Source of the DNA: Ligula intestinalis
Taxonomy: Eukaryota > Platyhelminthes > Cestoda > Diphyllobothriidea > Diphyllobothriidae
Direction of reading: 5' to 3'
Assembly (NCBI GenBank): GCA_036362985.1
Contig: JAYGXS010000004.1
Coordinates: forward strand, 47,307,592-47,371,591
Length of the DNA stretch: 64,000 nucleotides
Shown: piece after piece, positions 22,651 to 33,960 of the stretch
Position numbering within the stretch: the stretch's first letter is position 1
Layout of the letters: every line of letters starts with the position of its first letter
The notes under the pieces: model-generated
The model's database searches: none
What the model was told of the DNA's origin: nothing
Seen by the model: the letters and a program-made list of their open reading frames with translations, nothing else
Translations under genes and position numbers: made by a program

Positions 22651-24424
22651 TCACTAATGTGCGGTCGGAGTTCGAGCAAATGACCTCCGCCGTTCACCAA
22701 GATCACAGCCTCACCTCTTGACTTCGCCAAGATTTAGCTCTCCATTTGAGAAGCAGGTAGATACAAGAAACAATGGCTGACCGGTCAGCCAAGCCAAGAC
22801 TGGGCTAAAAACATCAGAAAACCACAGTTGACCTAAAAATCCACCCTTTGAAGGTGAACTAGATCCATAGAATTCTAGACACTATCTCGAATCTTATTCC
22901 TTTTCATAGATGCCATTCGCTGATTCGCCATGTTCCTTTTGCAGTCCTCTGCCTATACGCTGATTCACCAGTAAGACGGAAATTTGGCAACTGCGTTGGC
23001 CAACATCATCCACCTGCTTCCTACCAAGTATCACGATTGTGACAACAAGGGGACTCAACAGTGAACGAGCGCACAATGAACACATCACAGGCGCCACACT
23101 TCTCCCATTGGTACATCGGCGCGTATTTATCTGCGTGTTTTACCTTCAAACTCTTGCCCTGAGTGAACTATACTTACAATTCCAAATGAAACCTGGTGGC
23201 CGGTGGGTCGGAAGAAAAAAAAGTAGGCTCGTTCTCGTTTGCAGGCGACAATGAGGAACGAATTATGTGAAAACTCGAATCAGAGAGCAAGAAAGCAAAA
23301 AGGTAACAGTGTTTCACAGTCGTCGACAGGTCTCGCTACCTGCCCCGAGATAAACTCACTCTTACCAGGTTATGTACCTAAGACCACGACATCGCGTCAT
23401 GGGACAGGCTGTAATACCTATAATCTCTTTCAGATTACCTCTAAGTCCAGAGCAGAACCACACACTAGCTGCTGGGATACTGTGAACAGCTGAGTGTAAA
23501 CGGGAAGGGCCACATAAAAAAGCCTTGTGCACGACAAATACTACTCTTGCTTACTTGTGAACTGGTGCTGAAGGAATCAATAAGAAACTTCTGACATAGT
23601 GTATCCACGCTGGACGTAATGAGACAACACGCAAAGCGGGTAAAAATTTCTATATTCAAAACAAAAAAGTGAAAACAGTAGGTAATGGCGCTCACGTGTT
23701 ACTTAAAATGAGAAATCAGGGAAGGAAGTCAGTTTTACAAAATGGGAGTTACGCCGGGGGCGATTTGGTACCTTTTACCAATGATATCGTTTTAGTTTGT
23801 ACAGATATCTTCAAAAAGGTCCAAAAACCTGGTAGGCAGGGGGCAGTCGGCGATGTTAAAGAACCATTGCGTCCTCATTGTGCTAAAAGGTTGCATCGGA
23901 AGGAGACGATTAAACCCGTAGGCAAAAGTTAACAGGGTTCTAAGAAAGGATCGTCATTAATTAAATGAAAATCAAGTTGTTAGTACTGACAAGTTTGCTG
24001 CATCCAACCAGCATTTCATGCACGTACATTTTGTGCAAGCTCCAATTAGAACTGCAATCAAGTATTCCTAAAATCACTAGTTTATGCATGCTTGCAAAAG
24101 AACTAACTCTAAATGCATTTTATTCTAGTTCGCCATGCTATGCTATCATCTGAGTCAAAATAAGTTTCGTCCTTTCTTCAAATGCTCAGCACGTTTCTGG
24201 CCATCTAAGACAAAACAGATTTTCAGAATGGCAGCAAAACTGAAAATGTATGTCTACCATAGATAACTGTCGAAATTGTGCCCCCCTTAACGGACCGCGC
24301 GGTAGATGCGCTGGGCTAACGAGGGGGCCAGATCAGGAAACGGCAGACGTTAATCGGGTTGCGCTCCCATAACAACGGTCGAACCTTGGGGGGGGGGGGG
24401 GGAATGAGGGAAGGGTGTGATGGC
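22651..24424. other. Intergenic, no gene recognised
   Basis: No supported gene. Ends with a 15-base G run (24388-24402) whose left flank (GCGCTGGG, CCCATAACAA) recurs before another G run at 24948-24957. Confidence 0.55.
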
Positions 24425-24627
24425 ACACGTAGGTGTAGGCTCACGATGCATCCACCTCCGGTCTTTCTGGCTTTGTTTTGACACCGGGCACAGGGGGGGG
24501 GGAGTGAGCGAAGGGCGGCTGTGCGGTGAATGCCCCGCAAGTATACTACCACTTAAAACTAATCAATGCACCACCCTGCTGTGGAACACACGGTGGACAT
24601 CGTCGAAATCGACTGTTCAACTGTCTG
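24425..24627 (+). repeat. Fragment of the ~750-bp family (3' end)
   Basis: GGTCTTTCTGGCTTTGTTTTGACACCGGG precursor words are shared with the other copies, ending in GGTGGACATCGTCGAAATCG at 24592-24611. An internal 10-base G run sits at 24493-24502. Confidence 0.5.
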
Positions 24628-24959
24628 ACGGTCAGAATTAAATCACAAAGTGTGTGTGCTCAGGTTGATAAATTACCAGCTGATGGGCGAAATTTGCTGG
24701 ATTAGGAGAGGACATTGCTTTTTCCAGCTGCTTAGCAAAACCCGAAGTTCAAACTGACCATACCCCATAATACTCTTTTCTGTGTGCAAGCGAGAAAGTA
24801 CGAGACTGAAAGCTTGGGCTGATACACCTATTGCTCTATTTATTTTGCGTTGATCGATTGTTTTATTGTTTTTGTCCCCTTGGATGAGCCGCGCGATATA
24901 TGCGCTGGGTGAAGGGGGTTTGCTTTCCCATAACAAATGCCGCGCATGGGGGGGGGGCT

Positions 24960-25635
24960 GGTAGCACAGGTACGTTTGACAAGTCGTCACCCTACAAGGC
25001 AGCCTTACGTCTAATCTGGCTGTTCTCAAAGCAGAAGTTCCTCCAAGGCGAGCTGACAATTTCAATTCGATTAGTCTCTCAACTCCTCGTAGAACTCGGA
25101 GATCGGAGGATTCAATGTGACGCAATCGTCATCGCCTTTGATGTAGTATCGTCATTCACATACATTCCAGCGGATTTGGCGCACGAAGTTCGGCGTCAGA
25201 GGCTTGAAGAGGCACACAACAAAGCTCAAATTCCCCTCAAACTTGAACAGCTCATACAGCTATGCGAAGTTTATCAAAAGCTTACCTCATTTTTGTTGGA
25301 AAAACCTATAATCAGATCAATGAAAATTCAATGTGCTTCACGGTCCCTGGCTTAGTGTCAGAACTGGTTCTAAAGGAGCAAGAAAAGACTGCCTTCATTC
25401 AACACGAACCAGTCTGTTGACGCCGTTAGGCTGACGGCATTCTGCAAAGTTTCCCAAGGAAAGAAGTAGAAGAGCAGCATCCACCTTCCCTTGACGAACT
25501 CGTCAAGCGAATTCCGAACGGTAAAATGGAGATGACCGTGTACAGGAATGCAACGAATACTACACACCTTCTCACCATTCACAGCAACCATCCACAAAGG
25601 AAGTTGTGTGAGAATGCTTTCCAAAGGGATTTTTT
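24960..25635 (+). pseudogene. Penelope-like element reverse transcriptase, decayed fragment
   Basis: Conceptual translation shows the Penelope-like (PLE) RT hallmark FDVVSSFTYIP at about 25119-25151 (RT motif A, with the catalytic Asp present), then a leucine-rich segment. After a shift of reading frame near 25340 comes PGLVSELVLKEQEKTAFIQH. The position of the catalytic YVDD box is destroyed: TGA at 25418, TAG at 25427, then ADG. In the same frame follow TVYRNATNTTHLL (25535 on) and SNHP, the conserved block after the RT palm of PLEs. The GIY-YIG endonuclease domain is not visible, nor are terminal repeats. The relic lies about 225 bp beyond the stop of the giant minus-strand gene and is antisense to it. 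The family assignment is confident; the element is clearly dead. Confidence 0.8.
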
Positions 25636-25860
25636 ACTGATAGTCTGTTAAAGGAATTGATTTTTCGAATAAAACTGTCTTCTTACGAACTACAGAGGTT
25701 CTCCAGCCACTTGACACGAATGGTATGTATCAACTGTTAATAGTTGTCGGTCCTGTCTGAGAAGGATCGCATAGTAGTAGTAAAAAAAACTACGGGGAAT
25801 TGCCAGTCGCCCCGAAGAGAAACAAAAACAAATGGAGAAGACACGAAACCCACCCCTTGA
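25636..25860. other. 3' flank of the giant gene
   Basis: No AATAAA on the minus strand is seen in this interval; the nearest is at 24844-24839, beyond the PLE relic. If the exon ends in a true stop, its 3' UTR may run through the relic. Alternatively transcription is spliced on from a GTATGA donor overlapping the stop. Confidence 0.4.
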
Positions 25861-28800
25861 TCATACTGGTTTCCGCGATCCGATCAAGACGTCGTTGAGC
25901 AACCTAAGATTGGATTCCACTGTGTGAAAACAAGCATGCGCCTCCTCCTCCTCGAAGGCAGCTCTTTTCAACAGGAAGAGCGTATTCTCGGCGCATCTTT
26001 GGCGAATATGACTCAAATCTATGTCTGCGGGCGGCGTCGAGGGGCCCGCGGCGTCAGTGGCGGTGGTGGGGGCGACAGCTGTAGCGGCGACGGCGGTTTC
26101 TGCTTTCCCACCATGCCCACGGCGCCACCAACCGTAGGGTCGGCGCACCGGAGCTGCTGTCGGGGAGTGCTGCGTGCGCCAGCAGGGTGTAAAGGAGCTG
26201 GGAGTTCGGCCGAGGAGATTCAACTCCGACAGGGAGCCAGCCACTACGGCACGTCTGATCTCCACCAGCTCATAGAGCCTATCCAGAGAGGACTTGCCAC
26301 GCGGCGGTGCGTTTAGGGACAAATCAGAGGCTGTGAAGAGAGTGGAACCGGACTTAGTCAGATGCAACGGCAGTGAGAGCAGACTGGAGGAGTTAATAAA
26401 CGGTAGACTGTCCCCTACGCCAGTGCTAGAGCTGCCCTGCCGACCGCACCCCTTCCAGGCAAAGTGATGCATGCCGACGGACTGGGAACTGAACAGACGT
26501 CGACGTTTTCCGTACGAACAGACTGGTTGACGAAGGGGACTGGTGGATCCAGTAATAACTACCGGAGTGCCTGGCGTAGTTTTGCTCGGAGTATCCTCCT
26601 TCAAGACTGACCTCTGCAAATCTTGTGGCGGATGCTGAATCAGGTAGGTAATTTCATCATTGACGGGCAAAGGTTTGCTTTGTGTCTTTAGATCACTGTT
26701 TAAATCAGTGAAATCCTCGGAAGGCTGGAGGGTCTGGGAGGTGGTAGAGTAGGGAGAGAATTGAATAGACTCGGTCAGTGGCCCTTTTTGTACTAAGGGG
26801 GAGCTGGAAAGACGGGAGAGTAGAGATTGAAGGCACAGATAAGTCAGCGGAAGCTCGAAGCTTAAAGGCGAAGAAAAAGAAGAAGGCGACACCGCATCAT
26901 CGGCAGTCGCATAGCAACAAGCAGTGGCCAAGTAAATCCGAGTACGAGCTCTCACCAACTCCTCCCGTGGCACATCTTCCAGAGCCTCTCCAACAGCCTC
27001 AATGTCTTCAGCTAATTGCAAAGCTTCTGCGGGGGAAAGGACGATAAATGCGTCTCGAGTGTTCGAACAAATGAGGGCAAAGATGGCCAGGGCACAATCG
27101 CGGAGCGACTGTTTAGGCTTGGGGTTCCCCATCAGTGTGTCAGTTAGGCGTGCGGTAAGAGAATCTGCTTTGGCTCTAGATGGTTCTATCGGAGTCCGCA
27201 ATCGCGATTCACGGGAATGTAAGAGGTCAGGAGAAACGAGTAATGCGGACAAATTCTCGACATTAGGGCCTCTTCTGTTAAGGACATCCAGAGAAGTGTC
27301 CGCTAGGGATTCGCGCAAGGCAATACTCTTCCATTGTAGATGACTCCGTTGTTTTGTGTCCAGTTTCATAGGCCAAGGTCTAGAGTTAAATATGGCATAA
27401 TTTAGTTCAGGTAGAACCGTGTCCGGCAGCAGCTTGCTGTATGCGAGACAGATCTGTTCAGTAAGTGTCAGCGGGAGATTCTCACTCGCTTTCCAAGCAG
27501 CCTGAAGAGCGATGGCCGTGGTACCTAGCTCTTCATCAGCAAGATGTTCAGGGGTAGGTACAGCAAGCAGGGTCTTCGCGAAATCTTGTAAATCCTCAGA
27601 AACGAGTTGGCCCTTTGTATTGATTAGTTTTATTGCCAGCAAACCTGTAGCTGCTTTCAAAAGACCGTTGTTGACCGGTAAATTCAAACTGAAATATCCA
27701 AAGATAAGTGGATAAAGCTTGTTCTTCTGGGTTGCCGTCAGAGGTCTGCTGTGAGCGAGCTCTGCGATAACAATTGGGAATGCCTTTTTCAGAATATCTT
27801 GACAGTTTGAATTCAGGCAGGTCAGCATGCTGATTTGTGAGTTTCTCAGTGGAAGCTCCTTTCCTTCAGGCATGTGGTTAGAAAAAGCCTTCAGAAAAAC
27901 CTCCCCTTCATCACCTTTATTCAAAACTCGGACGGCCCAGCAGAATCGGTCATATGAATCCTGATTTAAGCTACCATTTGCCAGGATAATACTAGCACAG
28001 TGAAAAAGTTCAGCCAATCGGAGTAGCCAAACAACATCCTTTTCGGGACCATCCAAAAGCCTTGCAAATGCAAGTCTCTGGTGTTGGTGACAAGAGGAAG
28101 CTTTCACAGTGCCCTCGTCAGTCGCGTCGGCCAGGAAGGAAGAAGAGGTAACCGGGGTGGCGGATTCCTTGGGCAAAGAGTCCATACTGAAGAACACATT
28201 GGCCTCCGTGTCATTGGTTCTTGAGTCATAGGAGGTCAGTTCCATCGGAGAGACCTGATTAGAAAAGCGTTCATCGTGACCAACAGAGATTGATACGAAA
28301 CTCTCCGTCGGTGAGGAGACTACAGTCTCAGTGGACATATCCGAGGTCACGGAAACCGCAAAAATGGCAGATGGATCTAACTCAGAGGGTAGGTTGTGTT
28401 GCTGCGGTTGCTGTTGTTGTTGTAGTAGCGTTTGTTGTTGCTTCTGCAGGATGGTCGTCTTGATGAGGTGGAGTCTAGATGGAACGCTGGAGGTAGAGGC
28501 ACGTGAGGCATAAGAGAGCAGAACCACAGCGTGGAAGAAAAGCTTGGATTCCTCGGGTGAGTGTAAGCCCTCCTTAGAAGACAGATAAGCAAGGATGCTG
28601 GCGGCCAGCTCTGCAGCCACGGGTACCTGCGGTGGCAAAGCGTAATTCAGCAAAACGTCAAAGTTGAGGTCGAGATCTCTGGTAAGCAGCGGTCCTGTTT
28701 TATCCAAGGAAAAGAGGTTCTCAAAAAGAGCGTGCGTTCTTGAAATGTCAGCCGGTGACAAGGCAGACGTAATGGATTCAGTATTTGGCGCGCAACGTCT

Positions 28801-31800
28801 GGATGAGGCCTTCAGGAGTATGTCTGAAGCTGACTTCGCATCCGACGGATGAAGGAGGAATATACCGCTCAGTAGTGCTCGTAAGCCTTCTGACACCTGA
28901 CGCAAGTCCAGACTTCCCAATGGGCCACCATCCTCCGAGGAGAGAATCGTTGGTGCAACCAGGGAACGCAAGTCCTCAACCTTCTCGTTTCTGGCGTCTA
29001 AGAGAGCAGCCTTAACAAGAGCCTCATGGTATGTCTTGGAAATGCAAATATCGGTAGGAGAAAGATGACTGTTGGCTGAGAGGGCCCACTCAATTTGATG
29101 CAAACTGTAAGCAATGCCAATCTTTACAGCAGACTGTCCCCTCAGATACTCCGATCGTAATACGATGGCCAAAGCGTGATAGAGAAGAAGAAGTTCTGTG
29201 AAGCTGAGTGGAGTTTCCAGTGGCATGTAGGAGTAGAGCACCTCCGTAACCATATGAGCTTGTAGCCAGGGAAAATTAGAGTCGGACGGAAGAGTGGAAC
29301 CAATGTCATGCATGTGCTCGAAACTTGCCGGCGTGAGCTCGACCACGGAGGGTAAAATATCGGCAGGGATCAGAAAAGGTGCTTTAAAAAGATGCTCAAA
29401 GAAGGAACTAGCATTTTCGCTGGCACAGGCGATTGCGTTATGCTCAAGTAGGGAATCCAGTAGTTCATTCAACAGCGCAGTTTCTGGCAGCACTTCCCCT
29501 TGACCTTCAAAGAGGTACAACCAGACGACTTTTAAAGTGAGTTGGTCAATACTGAGATCTGACAGCGAATGAGCGGCGGCGATTGTCTGGAAAAATGCTG
29601 GCAGATCCCAGTTCCATGCAGCTCTTTCCTCTTGAGTGCTGGGAAGCAGAGCAAGCAGAAAACGGCTCTGGTCTGCAGTGCAGGGTCTAGGATTAGAGAG
29701 CCCATCCTGCAGACCTGAAAGGACTTCAGTTGCAGCTGAACTATCAGGCTGGTTAGCAGCAGCAGCAGCAGAGGTGGAGGATGCCATCAGTATTTGACTG
29801 AGAGCCAGCGCTAGCAGCTTAACGCGTAAGTCTGCAGTAGGTAGAAGGATGGCCGCAAGCACATGGAAGCGCAGTCTGTCTTTATTGGTGGTTGAATTGA
29901 CAGTAATCTCGTCCAGACATTCCGCGACGGCTCGAACTAGTTGAGGAGTCAATCGTTCAATAAGTAGGTGCTGTAATTGGCTTATCGTCTGCAGGTTGGT
30001 ATCGTTTAGTTTACTCGGCACAAAGCCTGAGAGGATGGTGCGTGTCCTTCTATCCAGAGCCTCAAGAGCTTTAAAAATCGGCTTTGAAGCTGCCAGATGC
30101 TGACGACATATGGAAAGGGCAAACACCAAATAACTTAGACTGTCAACGTCGGACCGATGTTCTGCTGCTGTCGAATCGAGTGTCCGGAGGGACAGAAGGG
30201 AGAAGAGCAGGGCCTCATCTGAGCTGGTAAATGTCTTAAGAGTCGGCTCAGAAGTCCTCTGATCTTCTTGCAAACAGGCAAGACGTTCAATGTGCCTACT
30301 GAGATCCTCACTAACAGGGGTGGTAAGTTGTATAGTGGACAGTTCATTGTAAAAGGTTGAGGCTCGCGAAAGACACTCAGGAGAAATCAGAATTTCCTCA
30401 TTCGTGAAGAAGTCCTTCAAGGTATCTCGAACTTCTTGAAGAGTTTTGGGCTGGTTGGTGATTTCTAGTTGGCCATCCAGCACAGTGCTTCCTCGGGTGA
30501 GTTCCCAAGTCTCCCCAGTGGGGTAAATTAAAGCTTGGAAAAGGGACTGATCGATGGGGAAGAGATTTCGAGCAAGACCACTCGAGATCGTCTCAACCAA
30601 GAGGATCTGCAAAAGTTGAGTCCGTGCAGAAGCCTGAGCAATACCGGCCTGGAAGTGCGCGACTTTTACAAAAGGGGCAGGTTCAGTGGCGAGAAGGTCC
30701 TGTTCGCAGGCACGTTCGAGGTCAGCACGCTTTTTACTCCATTCTACTTCTGCCGACTTTTCGAGAACGTATGTAGGCAGGGTTTCACTTTGCTTGGACA
30801 TAAATGTTCTAACGAGGTCCACCTCCTCCACTGACAATCTCATTCCACTACCCGCGTTCTGAGACCTAACAAGTTTGGCAATCAAATTTGTAGCAATGCC
30901 GACATCAACTTTCGGTTCTCGATTCTTCAACAGAAAGCTGACAAGGGAGGCCTTTAGGATATTTGCGAGGTCACTGGTGTTGCCGGCATCATTCTTTTTG
31001 CTCAGCAGCCATGCATTCAAGTCCTCAGGTCGCATAAGCAGTTTGCGCTCCGTGCTCTCAATTAGTTTGTCCACTTCCGCGATGAAGTTTGACTTCAGTT
31101 CTCCCTCCCAGGTCTCACTCTCATATACGAAAACGTTCAGGGCTACTTCGGAAAATATCTTCTTGAGACCTTTCTCTGGATGGAAAAGGAAGAATTGGGA
31201 AAGCGCGTGTCGCCATAGTAGCCTCTTTTGAATCTGCTCCGTGATGACCTCCGGTGATTGGGCGAGAGCACGCAGCTTGTAAAGATTCAGCAGCTCAAGA
31301 CTGAGATCATTCGGAACAGCAGCCAAGTTTGGGTTCTCTTCCAGTTGATGCAGCTGTGCATAAGCTTGCTGTGCTTCCTCCTTTAGCAAGGTCAACTCAT
31401 TTGGAGTTAGGGGCAGTAAGCTGTCTGAAGTAGTCATGCTTCTGGATTGGATTTGATGCAGAAAAAAGACAGACAGAGAGTCAAGGTAGTTAAAACGTGT
31501 TGCACAGCATATCTCCGCCAGACTGAAGGCGTCCTCCGGAGGCAGATTGTTCTCCCAGTTGGTGGGATTCATGGACTCCTGAATAAGCCCCATTCTGTTC
31601 ATGCTGTCTTGCACTACAGGCTTGAAGACGCGAGTGTGGAACTCCCGTAGACGCTGCATAGTCTTCATATTGAGTCTCACGGCTGAATGCAGATCAGAAT
31701 TAATTGAGAGGTTCTGTATAAGCTTCGTGTCATCTGCGTTCGGAGTGATAGAGGAGAGTTTTCTTACACTATCACACAACTGGAGGATCTGAAAAGGTGC

Positions 31801-33890
31801 CAGTTTGTAGGAGAAGGGTTGCATCGATTTGCGCTGGAGTACTTCCAGTGTGCATTGCACCATAAGAGCGTGATTGAGCAGCCGGAAAATAAAACTGTTC
31901 TCCTCAGTCTGTCGGGAGGAGGCAGTAAGGGTTGTTTGGGCTTCTGGCCCCTGTGGAATGGAAGAAACTGGTGGTGCATGACCGGTTGCCTCCACATGCA
32001 CTGGATGAATCAGGCTTTCCACCGCAACGTCAGTGTAATAAGTATTCTCTTCCGGCATGCTTTTCAAAGACGTCGACTGTGCAAAAGGATCCCCAAAGGG
32101 GTCAGCCAGAAATGCGTCATTTTTCCCTTGGTCCATAACCATTGGCACCGATTCAAAGAAGTTGTCTATCTGTGCGGAGGTGACAGGCTTATTAGACGTT
32201 GAAACGATGCCTGGTTCGGAGACCTTTTCAGACCTGCCTTCTTGGGTCACAACAGGAGCATTCACACTGTTAATACTTCTTGAATGGCGCGCCAGTTCGC
32301 TGGGGAAGTTGTAGTCCAGACCAAGAGTAAGTATGTGCTCCAGGAAGGAGGCCTCGGTCTCGTTGAGTTCAACAGAGGGTTTAGGGTCGTTGGCGTTCAC
32401 GGCGGCCTCCAGTTTCCCTATGAGGTTTTTCAGCTTTTGTGTATCCGATGGTGGTTGAATATTGCTGCTGAGAATAAGGACAAAAGCATCAAGAACCAGT
32501 TGCTGAGAAAGCGGTTCAATGACACAGATGCGTTTAAAATCACCGGGTTTCAACTTGAACCGGTTTTTTACCGCGTAGAGCGCCTTAGAGACCTTGACTT
32601 TTGCGCACTGCAGAGCCAGAAGGCCGAATCGATCCGTCAGCTGGTGAAGGCTGGAGACCATGGGGGGATTCAATCGATAGACAGCAAGGCCCTTGGATTG
32701 TTCAGTCAGATCATGTAGTATGCCAGTCAGTAGGACCTTATCCTCAGCAGAAAGTATTTTAGCGTAGCATTTGGCTGAAGGACTGGCGAACTGATCAGAC
32801 GCAGACACCAGAGCACCCACCTCCCTCAAGACCTCCTGATGACTCGAGGCCCTGAAGGTCTGCATGTCAGCCATTTCGCGGAGAACCAGCGAGGCCCGAG
32901 CAACCTGCATGGCAGCCGTCACAAGGGGCGTTTCCCGCTCATGCAAGATGAGCGGCGGTGTGGAGATGGGGTCAAACATGGGCAAATTGGTGGTAGCGAT
33001 GACCTCCAGCAGTGTGCTTGCGTCCTCTGAAGTTAGTTCAAAAGCGGTTGCGGGAGAGGGGGCGAAAAGCGACTGTTCCAACCGCATCACCAAGCTCCGT
33101 AGGTCAAAACGCAGTTCAGGCGCGCTCTCGAGGGCAGGATGTGCGAGGAGGTTGCGCAGATTCAGTACCAACATGCGCACATAGGTGGGATGTAGGTGTT
33201 TTGAGAGGATGCAGCTGCGCAGATTGATTGGCGAGGCAGTATCGAAGTCAGCACGGGAAAAGTGGGCAAACAGTTCACTCTCGAGCTGAGAGAGTTCCTG
33301 GTGGGTGGTCTTCAGACAGAGCATAGAGGCGATATTGTTGTTGGCTCGGCTTGCTTCTAGGGCGTGGCTGAGGAGGGCCGAGAGAATGGGCAGTTGTTGC
33401 CTAGCCTGCTCCTCCATACTAGAGTACTCATAGAAGAGGGCGCAGGCGGACCGTGGCGACAGCTCAATCTCCTGTTCACCACCACTGCTGGTGTCCTTGT
33501 CAGCTAGCTTCTCATTGACCTGGACAAGGAGTTGGGAGAGGGCGGATCTGCCCCAGTTATCATAATAATCATCCGCATGCTTCCGTTCGTCCTCCGGGTC
33601 AGTACTGAAGCCACTTATACGGTCACCCTTTGAAGGCAGCGAAGAGTTGAAAGGGAGACTGCCGGAGCGTGTGCTTAGTGTTCCGTTGAAGAGACTGTCA
33701 CAGTTCTTGAAAATGTGCTGTCCTTGGTCGTCAGTCCTTTCACTGAAGTTGGAGTTGCTGTGGCTGGCGTTCTGGTCAATTTGGTCTGCTGCGGCAGCAG
33801 TGGTGCCGATGCGGTCGGCTTTCTTTCGGCCTTTGTTTTTCCAGGGTCGTTTGCTCGTATCGCCCATGAGAAGGGGCCGCCTTTGTGTGT
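25861..33890 (-). CDS. Giant exon: unknown helical-repeat protein, ~2,668 aa
   Basis: One uninterrupted frame of over 8 kb. A strong 3' splice site (T-rich tract, then TTTTTAG at 33891-33892) starts the exon at 33890, and the first good ATG with G at +4 is 33867-33865, giving about 2,668 residues to the TGA at 25861-25863. The exon is open upstream of that ATG, so an earlier coding exon cannot be excluded. I do not recognise the family. Residues ~1-80 are basic and Ser/Asn-rich; ~115-2330 are mainly leucine-rich amphipathic helices with a recurring helix-cap motif, L-S/T-x-x-E/D, often 45-50 residues apart. A linker (~535-660) holds DPFGDPF; another (~1808-1925) holds a polyglutamine tract. 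The C-terminal ~330 residues are Ser/Pro/Ala-rich with a KRRR cluster. No signal peptide or membrane segment. A cytoplasmic scaffold is a guess. The exon could end by splicing at GTATGA (25866) instead of the TGA. Confidence 0.9.
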
Positions 33891-33960
33891 CTAAAAATGC
33901 AAAAAAACAGAGGGTCATTAGTGTCACAGAATCCCCCAAAATAAGCGCAAATAATTTACA
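33891..33960 (-). promoter_or_regulatory. 3' splice site of the intron before the giant exon
   Basis: On the minus strand: CCCTCTGTTTTTTTGCATTTTTAG, i.e. a pyrimidine tract closed by TAG at 33893-33891, directly before the exon start. This implies at least one upstream exon, not located here. Confidence 0.75.

Noticed and set aside
26002..33227. Many 60-150-codon frames on the plus strand inside the giant exon (for example 25924-26316, 32284-32718)
   Set aside because: They are antisense shadows of a codon-biased coding exon and show no motifs of their own.
33868..33939. 24-codon N-terminal extension of the giant gene starting at TTG (33939)
   Set aside because: It crosses a strong 3' splice site and uses a non-ATG start; 33891 onward upstream is intron. 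The ATG at 33867 fits better.
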